A stretch of DNA of 64,000 bases from Alteromonadaceae bacterium Bs31 (lineage in GTDB: Bacteria; Pseudomonadota; Gammaproteobacteria; Pseudomonadales; Cellvibrionaceae): NCBI GenBank assembly GCA_900177435.1, contig FXAI01000003.1, positions 379,254-443,253 on the forward strand. The letters are read 5' to 3'. The stretch's first letter is position 1. Each line of letters starts with the position of its first letter. Positions 16,679 to 24,299 of this stretch are shown here, one piece after another. The position numbers and the translations under genes are program-made. The notes beneath the pieces are model-generated. The model worked only from the letters and a program-made list of their open reading frames with translations. It was not told where the DNA came from and ran no database searches.

Positions 16679-16956
16679 TTTGCTCATAGGTTTGTAGTTA
16701 GCGCAGATAGGTGGACACCAGAGGATAAGGTTTCTTATGTCAGAACCTACTATCGCACGAATTATTCTATCGGCCTGGATCGCACCAGATGCGAGAACAC
16801 CAAGGATTATTTCTATGTTACTAATAGAGAGGATAATGACGCATTCATGTCATAGCTTTGGCTGCTTTAGTGTCGGGTAAGAAGGTTAGGGTCCAATATG
16901 GTGTTGATTCCGGTGGGGCTCACTGTTATGTAAGCGGTATTTGGATTATCCCCTAG
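16679..16956 (+). pseudogene. Frameshifted member of the small secreted protein family (member 2)
   Basis: One frame encodes DRTRCENTKDYFYVTNREDN and then DAFM before a TAG. Shifting frame near 16848-16856 continues as ALAALVSGKKVRVQYGVDSG and GAHCYVSGIWIIP to a TAG at 16954. Both halves align with the intact neighbours (Cys, aromatic strand, LAALVSGKKV helix, second Cys). No start codon or clean signal peptide remains at the 5' end. It is a decayed copy. Confidence 0.8.
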
Positions 16957-17015
16957 AGAATAACCGTGGCAGACTGAATTTCTCCAGTTTAACGGAGACT
17001 TTAAATAATGGACAA

Positions 17016-17085
17016 TACGGCTGTATGCGGGGTAAAGCGTAGGGCTGTTGATTTCAACATGGAAGTAGGGTTTTAGGGCAATGTA
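17016..17085. repeat. Partial copy of the palindromic element plus a GTTGATT..CAACATGG repeat
   Basis: TACGGCTGTATGCGGGGTAAAGCGTAGGG matches the left ends at 15749 and 16454. It is followed by GTTGATTTCAACATGG and AGTAGGGTTTTAGGG, which recurs at 18529-18565. It sits at the broken 5' side of member 3. Confidence 0.65.
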
Positions 17086-17302
17086 TCGAGCAATTGCCGA
17101 GCACGAACGTGTCTCCCACGCCCTCAGGAGGTGTTCTTGTGAGCTTAAGGATTGGTATATTTTACCTGAGTCTCATAAATATGTTGAAGAGAATTGTTCA
17201 ATGCTTATGGCTGCGAAAATGGTATCTACCCATGTGACTATTTGCACGGTGTTAACGAACTGCGTTGAGCGTTTTCCCAGAATTAATTATATGAATTCTT
17301 AA
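17081..17302 (+). pseudogene. 5'-truncated member of the small secreted protein family (member 3)
   Basis: The frame is open for 73 residues, but only the part from about 17130 resembles the family: CSCELKDWYILPE, then YVEENCSMLMAAKMVS and a later TNCVERF, matching member 1's YIL...YALILAASMA...C. The first 15 or so residues come from repeat sequence and no signal peptide exists. The original 5' end seems to have been replaced by the element fragment at 17016. Expression as an exported protein is unlikely. Confidence 0.6.
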
Positions 17303-17332
17303 TAAAATATGTTGTCATTGAGAGTGTTTAAA

Positions 17333-17701
17333 ATGAATAAGAGTTTAACCGTATTGCTAATTCTTTTATCGGTACCTGCAAGCGCAGCTACCCTTACCTG
17401 TAAAGGAAAAGTAACTGTAATAGCATACCACAGCCCGGACAGATTTATGGTTCAGCTTGAAAGTATGAATACGCCAGTATTCTTCTGTAACCCTGAAGCA
17501 CGATTTTCCGTGAGTGGAACACACTATGAAACCGGTCCGGAAAGCTGCAAAATGCTCTATTCCTCTCTTCTAGCTGCTCAAGCGCAAGGTAAGTATATCG
17601 ATTATATTCATTTTGATGGAGATGACGTTCCTGCTAAGTGTAGCGATTGGGAGACTTGGCGTTCCTCAAATATTCGTTATCTTCGTGTGCATGGTGAGTA
17701 G
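17333..17701 (+). CDS. Small secreted two-Cys repeat-cluster protein (member 4)
   Basis: Using the ATG at 17333 this is a 122-residue predicted exported protein with a clear signal peptide (MNKSLTVLLILLSVPASA|ATL). The mature part has the cluster pattern: a beta-rich first half (GKVTVIAYHSPDRFMVQLES), a Cys (PESCKML), the helix-like YSSLLAAQAQGKYID and another Cys (AKCSDW). I do not recognise a named family. It is the longest intact copy and has four cysteines. An in-frame ATG 24 bp upstream would spoil the signal peptide. Confidence 0.72.
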   Translation: MNKSLTVLLILLSVPASAATLTCKGKVTVIAYHSPDRFMVQLESMNTPVFFCNPEARFSVSGTHYETGPESCKMLYSSLLAAQAQGKYIDYIHFDGDDVPAKCSDWETWRSSNIRYLRVHGE

Positions 17702-17734
17702 GTTTGGAACAAGCAACAAAAAAAGAGGTTGAAT

Positions 17735-18067
17735 ATGAAATGAATTTTGGGGTTCTCGGTTTTGTTGGCTGCTGCTCAGTGTTTTTCGGAATATAAAGAC
17801 ACAGCTAATGTAAATATAGAAATGATTTCTGTTTGGGGTAGTACCGGGCAAGCATTGGTACAGACTAACCCTAAACATAATATCGAAGGTTTGAAGTGCA
17901 CTGGTGATTACTGGCTTACATTAGAAAAAACAGACGCCGGTTACCAGTCCTTATTGTCAATGCTAATAGCGGCACAGGTATCTGGCAAAATCGTCACGGT
18001 GAGAGCGGAAGATGACAACCTTGTCGAAAGCTTTTGTCGCCTGCAGCGGGTTATTATTCATAAGTGA
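17735..18067 (+). pseudogene. Small secreted family member with a stop at codon 3 (member 5)
   Basis: An ATG at 17735 follows AAGAGGTTGA, but the third codon is TGA (ATG AAA TGA). The frame then stays open for over 100 codons, with LGFSVLLAAAQCFS as the signal peptide and GLKCTGDYWLTLEK plus YQSLLSMLIAAQVSGKIV in the mature part. A single substitution would restore the gene. Initiation at the TTG at 17747 could bypass the stop, giving 106 residues. It is therefore either a very recent pseudogene or uses a weak start. Confidence 0.65.
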
Positions 18068-18081
18068 CAAGGAGCTTAGTT

Positions 18082-18396
18082 GTGAAGAAATATGTTTTAT
18101 TGCTCGTTTTTATGGTTTGCGCCAGCAAGGCCTGGAGCCTTGAAGTCATCGTCGGCAAGGTTACGCTTATTGAGGCTACATACCTTCCTCAATTAATCAC
18201 GTTTACGCTAGATAGCGGTAGCGAAAACTGTCCGGCAGGCGCCTGGATACGTTGGGAAAAAGAGAGCACTGAAAACAACCTTGCAGTTTACTCCACGCTA
18301 TTGGCGGCTTTATTGAGTGGTAACAAGGTGCGAGCGCATATTGAAGCTGGGGATACAAAATGCATGGTTCAGTATATTCATTTGCTAAAATCTTAG
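18082..18396 (+). CDS. Small secreted two-Cys repeat-cluster protein (member 6)
   Basis: The GTG at 18082, with AGGAG 7 nt upstream, gives a 104-residue exported protein (signal MKKYVLLLVFMVCASKAWS). The mature part is EVIVGKVTLIEATYLPQLI, then SENCPAG, WIRWEK, the helix YSTLLAALLSGNKV and KCMVQYIHLLKS. It overlaps the tail of member 5's frame region closely enough (14 bp gap) to share a transcript. This is the cleanest copy and the best query for defining the family. Its function is unknown. Confidence 0.78.
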   Translation: MKKYVLLLVFMVCASKAWSLEVIVGKVTLIEATYLPQLITFTLDSGSENCPAGAWIRWEKESTENNLAVYSTLLAALLSGNKVRAHIEAGDTKCMVQYIHLLKS

Positions 18397-18876
18397 GGAG
18401 TTGTGCTCCCAGATTTCAATGTCAGTTTTACGTGGTCGCTTTTGAACACTATTCAAAAAATGGCGACAAACCACAGCTTTTTGAAGGTAAAGTGTACGGT
18501 CATACTATAAATACAACTCCGTCGGGTGGTTGATTGCAACATGGTAGTAGGGTTTTAGAGTAATGCACGGAGGGGCGGGCTTGCGCACTCTGTACCGAGC
18601 GCACGCGGGTCGGCGGTGGTCCTTCGCGCGGTAGCTGATGTACAGCAGCTCTAAGTTTCCCATATTTTTGTCGAGAATGCCGGCTTTCTATCCTACCCTG
18701 TCGCTCTAATCGAAATTCAAACTACCTAATTGGCTAGAGTAGTAGGTCACGCATGTGGCGTGACATTCCTCACACATCGCGTAAGTTTTGGCGCTATGTC
18801 TTAACCCCGTGTCGCGCTCTATGACATACTCGAGCAAAGTTTAGACAATATTGTCTCCCTGTGCGTTGCCGCCTGG
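18397..18876. other. Non-coding region with degenerate element sequence
   Basis: No gene is visible. The segment 18529-18565 repeats the GTTGATT..CAACATGG..AGTAGGGTTTTAG block of 17047-17077. CACGCGGGTCGGCGGTGGTCCTT around 18598-18621 resembles the inner left arm of element copy 1. The rest has no recognisable feature except the promoter region of the next gene. Confidence 0.55.
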
Positions 18877-18924
18877 TTGCGTTCTCATGAGCCGTCCCAA
18901 CACAAACACGATGAAACAGCGACT

Positions 18925-19950
18925 ATGAAAATAGACCCTTCCATACTTGATCTGCTATTGGAGAGCATGAATGAAGGTATTAAGGAGATTAATACGCTGA
19001 TTCGCGGTTCTACCAACCGGGATACCGTTGCCGCCCTTGCTCGCATTGCCCATAAGCTGAAAGGGGAGGCCACGGTTGTTGGCTTGGTTAGCTTAAGCGA
19101 GCTGATTATTCGCCTGGAGGATGCCCTCGAGCGTATGGAGCGATTGGAGAAGATTGACAAAGCACATTTACTTGTAGTTGCCAATCACCTTAAAAAAATT
19201 GTTAAGGTCTGTGACCATCTGCGTAAAAGCTCCGCCAATGCTCGGAAAAAAACACCTCAGACAAAAATGATAAATAAAGGGAATACATCAAAAGGTATTA
19301 GTGCGGCGCTTCAGGTTTTAGCCATGAATGTAAGTCGCAGTTGTGGCAAGCAGGTAAGGCTGAATTTGGACGGCTTTGATCTCAGTGATTATTCCTCTGT
19401 GCACCAGCATAAAATTCAGGATATGGTTATTCAGCTTGTTCGTAACGCTATCACCCACGGTATAGAAACACCCTCAGCACGCAAAAAAAACGGCAAGGCT
19501 ATAAGTGGCACGGTTGCGGTTGTGAGCCGCCGTACAAAAAATGGCTTGGTGATTGCCGTGCGGGATAATGGCGGTGGTATAAATTTGGATCAGGTGAGAA
19601 AAAGGCTAGTGGTCAAGTACGATCATAATGTAATGAGCGTGGCTAAATTACCCACAGAAAAACTGCTACGTTCATTATTTTTACCCGGGTTCAGTACCTT
19701 ATCCAAGCAGGAGAAACATGCCGGGCGTGGTGTGGGGCTCGATTTGGTGAAAGTTCATGCTGAATCTTTGGGGGGAAAGGTTGAGGTGGCTTATAAGGCG
19801 AAGCGCTATACGCAATTCCTGATTCATTTACCGATAAAGCGTACGACGAATGTAACGCCCTTACGAACGAGAAAACAGCTTAGAAAAGCTATGCCCAAAG
19901 CGGCCAACTCTACAATGGTCAACCTTCCTGTTTTAGTGGATATTGCATAG
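18925..19950 (+). CDS. Orphan CheA-like protein: Hpt domain plus HATPase domain
   Basis: Taking the ATG at 18925 (TTG at 18879 is in another register; TTG 18877 begins the longest frame) the protein has 341 residues. An N-terminal Hpt domain carries the phosphoryl histidine His43 in AHKLKGEA. After a basic linker comes a CheA-like ATPase domain with N-box QLVRNAITHGIE, G1 DNGGGI, GFST and G2 GRGVGLDLVK. It lacks the CheW-like regulatory domain and a separate P3 dimerisation helix bundle. It probably phosphorylates its own Hpt histidine and passes phosphate to an unlinked response regulator. The REC-GGDEF gene at 22487 is the nearest candidate partner. Confidence 0.82.
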   Translation: MKIDPSILDLLLESMNEGIKEINTLIRGSTNRDTVAALARIAHKLKGEATVVGLVSLSELIIRLEDALERMERLEKIDKAHLLVVANHLKKIVKVCDHLRKSSANARKKTPQTKMINKGNTSKGISAALQVLAMNVSRSCGKQVRLNLDGFDLSDYSSVHQHKIQDMVIQLVRNAITHGIETPSARKKNGKAISGTVAVVSRRTKNGLVIAVRDNGGGINLDQVRKRLVVKYDHNVMSVAKLPTEKLLRSLFLPGFSTLSKQEKHAGRGVGLDLVKVHAESLGGKVEVAYKAKRYTQFLIHLPIKRTTNVTPLRTRKQLRKAMPKAANSTMVNLPVLVDIA

Positions 19951-19964
19951 CCTCAAATAAAACC

Positions 19965-20564
19965 TTAGCCTTCCTTTGTCGCGGCCAGTGCCGCGCCTGC
20001 GCCCAAATAGAGAAAGCCTCCCAAGCACTCAACCCGTCGTCTGCTTACCTGAGATTCCAATTTAGCGGCTAATTTACTGCTTGTCAGTGCATAAGCGCTA
20101 TCCAGTGAGATTGCCATAGCCCAAAATATCAACGATAGAACAGCTATCTGGTAGAGGTAGTGGCCTTCTTCGTTGGTAAATTGCGGTAAATACGTACTAA
20201 AAAACAGTAGGGTTTTAGGGTTAGTGATAGACACCAAGAAGCCTCGCTGGAATGTCGTTACTCCGTTGGAGGCTGTTTTACCGCCGCTGGCAAATCCCAG
20301 TATCTGCCCCAGGCCTAAATAAATAAGATAGAGCACGCCCATCCATTTCAGCAGACTAAAGCCTTTTGTCAGCGCGTTCACAAGCCAGGTGGTGGCGAGT
20401 GCCGCAAGTATCAGTTGTACGAGCATGGCTGCACTTGTGCCGGCAACGGTTTGTAATCCACGTATTTTGCCGTGACTAATACTAGTGGAAATAATGACCA
20501 ATACATTGGGGCCCGGTACCAGGATGATAGCCGCCGAAATGAGCGTAAACGTGAGCATTTTCAT
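19965..20564 (-). CDS. LysE/RhtB family exporter
   Basis: This is a 199-residue inner-membrane protein with about six hydrophobic helices. The family signature is at the N terminus (ILVPGPNVLVIISTSISHG), followed by GTSAAMLVQL and the mid-protein FLVSITNPKTLLFF. Members export amino acids such as lysine, homoserine or threonine, or related compounds. The substrate cannot be predicted. It converges with the Hpt-HATPase gene, with 14 bp between stops. Confidence 0.9.
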   Translation of the reverse strand: MKMLTFTLISAAIILVPGPNVLVIISTSISHGKIRGLQTVAGTSAAMLVQLILAALATTWLVNALTKGFSLLKWMGVLYLIYLGLGQILGFASGGKTASNGVTTFQRGFLVSITNPKTLLFFSTYLPQFTNEEGHYLYQIAVLSLIFWAMAISLDSAYALTSSKLAAKLESQVSRRRVECLGGFLYLGAGAALAATKEG

Positions 20565-20630
20565 GTTTGGTGTCGTGTAGTATTTTTAGCTTAATTTTAG
20601 CCTTGTTCTGTTAGTCTTCGTACTCACCGA

Positions 20631-20873
20631 GTTTGTTCCTTATAAACTACGGCATACACCCCATCCATGGGTTTCGCCGAGTTTGTTCCCTACAAACTAC
20701 GGCATACACCCCATCCATGGGTTTCGCCGAGTTTGTTCCTTACAAACTACGGCATACACCCCATCCATGGGTTTCGCCGAGTTTGTTCCCTACAAACCAC
20801 GGCATACACCCCATCCATGGGTTTCGCCGAGTTTGTTCCCTACAAACTACGGCATACACCCCATCCATGGGGT
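20631..20873. repeat. Five tandem 50-bp double-hairpin repeats
   Basis: Units start at 20631, 20681, 20731, 20781 and 20831, each of 50 bp. Each has GTTTGT-TCCYT-ACAAAC (one unit has a G-T wobble variant) and then CCCAT-CC-ATGGG, giving two hairpins per unit. Units differ by only one or two bases. The repeat has direct relatives at 1-97 with compensating loop and stem changes. It ends 23 bp before the cupin start codon. Confidence 0.95.
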
Positions 20874-20895
20874 TAATACAATTTGGAGTGATGAT

Positions 20896-21375
20896 ATGAA
20901 ACCAGTTATAAACCTTAGCGATCTTAACGATTTTGAGATTCATGAAAATGGCCCGTTTCGATCCAAGCATGCCGGTATAAGTGAACTGATTGGCGCCAAG
21001 CGCTTGGGCTATAGCCTTACTATGGTGCCGCCGGGCCACAAAGTTTGCCCTTTTCATAATCATCGAATAAATGAAGAAATGTTTTTTATACTGGAAGGAA
21101 AGGGTATCTTGCGTTTTGGTAGTGAAGAATACCCATTAAAAAAACACGATGTTGTTGCCTGTCCGCCTGGCGGCCCTGAAGTTGCCCACCAGATTATTAA
21201 TACCGGTGAGAGTGACATTATTTACTTAAGCCTGGCCACTAAAGAACCCGTTGAAGTTGTCGAATACCCGGATTCCAATAAAGTACTCTCCGTAGTTGGC
21301 GAGGAGGGGGCACGTGAGTTTTCTTTAATCAGCCGGCGAGAGGATGAGGTGGATTATTTTCATGGGGAAAAATAA
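20896..21375 (+). CDS. Cupin domain protein
   Basis: From the ATG at 20896 (GGAG 8 nt upstream) this is a 159-residue single cupin. The frame is open upstream only because it runs through the 50-bp repeats. The metal-binding cupin motif 1 is seen in PPGHKVCPFHNHRINEEMFFILEGKG (conserved His, His, Glu) and motif 2 in the PEVAHQIINTGESDI strand. The substrate is unknown. Its stop overlaps the start of the PhoD-like gene, so the two are probably cotranslated. Confidence 0.85.
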   Translation: MKPVINLSDLNDFEIHENGPFRSKHAGISELIGAKRLGYSLTMVPPGHKVCPFHNHRINEEMFFILEGKGILRFGSEEYPLKKHDVVACPPGGPEVAHQIINTGESDIIYLSLATKEPVEVVEYPDSNKVLSVVGEEGAREFSLISRREDEVDYFHGEK

Positions 21376-22369
21376 ATCATTGCTCGGTTTAGCTGGGCCA
21401 GCACTGGCAATGGTGTTTTTCTACATGGCAGCAAACACCTGGGCTGGGGATCAGCAGGCTTTTAACATTCGCATTGCGTTTGGTTCCTGTAGTGATCAGG
21501 ATAAAAAACAAGTGATGTGGCCAGCGATACTGCAGAAATCTCCAGACGTATGGTTATGGTTGGGGGATAACATTTATGCTGATACCAAAGACCCCAAGAT
21601 AATGGCGGCCAAATACAATAAACAGAAAAATAATAGCGATTATCAAAAACTGTTGGCCTCCAGCATGGTGTTGGGTACCTGGGATGATAACGATTACGGT
21701 GAAAATGATGCCGATAAGGAATTCCCTAGAAAAGTACAAAGCCAGCAATTGTTCCTGGATTTTTTTGATGTGCCGAAAGACTCCCCCAGGCGCACTCAGC
21801 AGGGTGTTTATTCAAGCCACGAGTACAGTAAAGCCGGTATTTTGCTTAAGTTTTATATGCTGGATGTGCGCTATTTTCGTGATTCCCTGGAAAAAAAGAA
21901 TGGCCGATATGTTGCTAATCAACAGGCAAGTTTGCTAGGAGATACTCAGTGGCAGTGGTTAGAGGAGGAGTTTAAAAACTCCAAGGCTGATATCAATATA
22001 ATTGCCAGTGGCATACAGGTTATACCGGAGGATCACCGGTGGGATAAATGGGCTGATTTCCCTGGTGAACGCAAACGTCTTTTTGAGCTGGTGCACAAAT
22101 ATGGTCTGCGTACTCCGTTATTTATCAGTGGTGACAGACATATTGGAGAGATATCTCGCTTGAACTATAAAGGCAGGCCGCTATATGAGGTGACTGCAAG
22201 CTCCTTAACACATGGCTGGGGTCTTCGAAGACCAGAGGTGAATAAGCATCGAGTGGGCGAAATAGTTTATGACCTTAATTTTGGCATGCTCGAAATTTCG
22301 CCTACTGCAAAGCGGCTTTCCCTTTATACCCGGGAAGGCCTTGTGGAGCATTTACTTGTCGGTCTCTGA
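21362..22369 (+). CDS. PhoD-like metallophosphatase (exported)
   Basis: The ATG at 21362 gives 335 residues with a signal peptide or N-terminal anchor (LGLAGPALAMVFFYMAANTWA). An in-frame ATG at 21344 adds six residues. The alkaline phosphatase D-type metallophosphoesterase motifs are present: AFGSC, WLGDNIYAD, TWDDNDYGEND and SGDRHIGEI. It likely hydrolyses phosphodiesters or phosphomonoesters in the periplasm or at the surface. The start lies inside the end of the cupin gene (14-bp overlap). No Pho box was found upstream, so PhoB control is not shown. Confidence 0.87.
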   Translation: MGKNKSLLGLAGPALAMVFFYMAANTWAGDQQAFNIRIAFGSCSDQDKKQVMWPAILQKSPDVWLWLGDNIYADTKDPKIMAAKYNKQKNNSDYQKLLASSMVLGTWDDNDYGENDADKEFPRKVQSQQLFLDFFDVPKDSPRRTQQGVYSSHEYSKAGILLKFYMLDVRYFRDSLEKKNGRYVANQQASLLGDTQWQWLEEEFKNSKADINIIASGIQVIPEDHRWDKWADFPGERKRLFELVHKYGLRTPLFISGDRHIGEISRLNYKGRPLYEVTASSLTHGWGLRRPEVNKHRVGEIVYDLNFGMLEISPTAKRLSLYTREGLVEHLLVGL

Positions 22370-22486
22370 TACCGGTTAAGCTGAGCAGTGGCTAGCAATA
22401 CGGCCATTATAAAGTACTAAATTCGTTGCAATCGTCCTGTGCTTCTACCATAGTTAGGTGTTTATGGAGCTAGTTATTGGAATTCT

Positions 22487-23551
22487 ATGAAGGCTTTACT
22501 AGTAGACAGCCATAGTTTGGTTCGCCAGGGTTTGGAATCGCTGCTGATGAAGCAGTTGGGCTTTAAGAGGGTATTGCACGCTGAAAATAGCGGCGATGCC
22601 ATGAAACTCTTGGATGGTCCATTGCCGGATTTGGTACTGGTGGACAGTGAGCAGGGGGACGACAACGGTCTCACCCTGCTTGCTCGCATAAAAAACAGCT
22701 TTCCAAAGCTCGCTGTTGTGATGATGTCTGACCGAGAGAGTGTTGAGGATATTTTGCGTTATCTCGACCGAGGCGCATCCGGTTTTATTCCCAAAAATAT
22801 GAAGCCCGAAGAGCTCACCTCCGCTGTAGAGCGTATTATTAAAGGCGAACTTTTCGTCCCCACTATTGCGGACCCTCATGGCTCTCATCGGGTTAAACAT
22901 GCCCTTAAAGAGGCGGAAAGTCGCCGCATGTCGCAGCTGGCAAAAATAGCCAAGCGCTTCTTTAAGGATCGCGGTTCTAAAGAAAAAAACGCGGTTGCGC
23001 TTAATTCAGCCTTTCACTGCTTACTGGACGAACTTGAGAGTTCCCATTCCTATATTCCCTTGTCGGACGATCTCACTGGTCTGGCTAATTATCGCCTTTT
23101 TCTTGATCGTACCGAGAGCGGCTTACGTCATAGCCGGCGACGCGGTACTTTAATGGGCCTCGCTTATTTAAATATCGATAAATTCAAACAATTAAACGAC
23201 GCCCATGGCTATGCCGCCGGTGATGAGGTGCTTCTGGAAGTTGCAAGGCGCCTGGTTGCTTCTGTAAGGGAGACTGATACCGTCGCACGGCTGGGTGCGG
23301 ATGAGTTTACTCTGGTGTTTCTGGATTTGCCGCGTGCTGAAACGGAAAAAATTACGCGCGAGCTTTATCGCGTAGTTTCAGAAGAAATTCATTTTGCTGC
23401 CGGGCAATCGCTATTCCCTGAGGTGAGCCTCGCCTTGGCCATTAGTGACGGCCATGAAGATTTAATAACGCTAATGACTCGCCTCGATGATTTGATGAAC
23501 TACGTACAACACCAGGGTAAAAATCAGTACGCTATTGATTTGGGTGAGTAG
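22487..23551 (+). CDS. Response regulator with degenerate GGDEF domain
   Basis: This is a 354-residue protein with a receiver domain (phospho-acceptor Asp53 in LVLVDSEQ, Lys in FIPKNM near 104), a connector (about 125-195) and a GGDEF domain (about 200-350). The signature is GADEF (270-274) rather than GGDEF. Asp272 and Glu273 of the metal site are kept, but the second glycine is Ala, so diguanylate cyclase activity is doubtful. DDLTGLANYRLFLDR and NIDKFKQLNDAHGYAAGDE are intact. It may be a weak cyclase or a GTP-binding effector. A c-di-GMP riboswitch exists at 61164. Confidence 0.88.
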   Translation: MKALLVDSHSLVRQGLESLLMKQLGFKRVLHAENSGDAMKLLDGPLPDLVLVDSEQGDDNGLTLLARIKNSFPKLAVVMMSDRESVEDILRYLDRGASGFIPKNMKPEELTSAVERIIKGELFVPTIADPHGSHRVKHALKEAESRRMSQLAKIAKRFFKDRGSKEKNAVALNSAFHCLLDELESSHSYIPLSDDLTGLANYRLFLDRTESGLRHSRRRGTLMGLAYLNIDKFKQLNDAHGYAAGDEVLLEVARRLVASVRETDTVARLGADEFTLVFLDLPRAETEKITRELYRVVSEEIHFAAGQSLFPEVSLALAISDGHEDLITLMTRLDDLMNYVQHQGKNQYAIDLGE

Positions 23552-23911
23552 GTTTTATTCTCAAGGGATTATCGGCACAACATACCCCTACCTCACGGCT
23601 TGGCGATATCCTGAACGGTGCAGTGCAAAGCTTCCTTCAAATGTCGCGTGATACACTAATTGCAAGCACTAAAGACCCTACATGAAACCTGCGTTTTAAT
23701 GCTCCAATAGGGGGCGTTTTAGCCTTGCCCCAGCATTGCTAACATTGTCTTAGCGGTGGTTGAGAAAAACTGGGAGGAGAGTCGCGCCAAACTACGGAAT
23801 AGGGTCTTAATTCCAGAAAGAGGGTGATATTTGTCACTTGAATCGAGAGGTGAGACGCCTACACTGAAGAGGAAACTTTGATATACCGCTACTGGTCAGG
23901 AGGACTTGGCT
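23552..23911. other. Intergenic region
   Basis: The 360 bp between the REC-GGDEF gene and the next small membrane protein has no credible gene. A strong ribosome site CAGGAGGACTTGGCT precedes the ATG at 23912. I see no clear sigma-54 site or terminator. Confidence 0.5.
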
Positions 23912-24253
23912 ATGGACTATATCTGGATCTTATTACTCTTTCTGGTTTTAACGTCGGTTTTTTGGTGCTTACTGTCGATGTTTGCCTTTACAACTGAGAT
24001 GCGCTGCTCTCAAGAACAGCTGGATCAGTTGTTACCGGACATTGAGCGAGAGTTGCACCTGGCAAGTGGCAGCTATGGAAGAACTTACCTTAATCGAGAG
24101 CAGCGGTGCCACCTCGCGAAATTACTCGCCAGTGCTCGTTCAGAAATGAAAAACCTGGATAGCGTGCACAGAGAACACTATGCACTAAGGCTTACAGACC
24201 TCTCTTATCTGGCTGAATCTGTCGGTGTGGAAAATCAGACAACAGTATTTTAA
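23912..24253 (+). CDS. Small single-pass membrane protein, unknown function
   Basis: This 113-residue protein starts at the ATG at 23912, placed well after AGGAGG. It has one N-terminal hydrophobic segment (IWILLLFLVLTSVFWCLLSMFAF) and a soluble helical tail (SQEQLDQLLPDIERELHLA). No named domain is recognised. It converges with pspF and is not obviously PspB or PspC, although that neighbourhood made me check. Confidence 0.6.
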   Translation: MDYIWILLLFLVLTSVFWCLLSMFAFTTEMRCSQEQLDQLLPDIERELHLASGSYGRTYLNREQRCHLAKLLASARSEMKNLDSVHREHYALRLTDLSYLAESVGVENQTTVF

Positions 24254-24299
24254 TTCTCGAAAAAAATATTTTATTAAAATTTCAGTTTTAAGCCTTGCC

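Noticed and set aside
15749-18396. Integron cassette array
   Set aside because: Small same-strand ORFs separated by palindromes suggested cassettes, but no GTTRRRY attC core or integrase was seen and the palindromes share conserved interior sequence like a MITE.
20631-20873. CRISPR array
   Set aside because: Units are contiguous 50-bp copies with no unique spacers and no cas genes nearby.
20633-20899. Overlapping open frames across the 50-bp repeats
   Set aside because: The frames are open only because the repeat has no stop codons in several registers; 50 is not a multiple of 3, so the same peptide recurs in shifted frames. There is no ribosome site and no conservation beyond the repeat.
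23912-24253. PspB or PspC homologue next to pspF
   Set aside because: The membrane protein has one N-terminal helix but neither the PspB nor the PspC conserved blocks.
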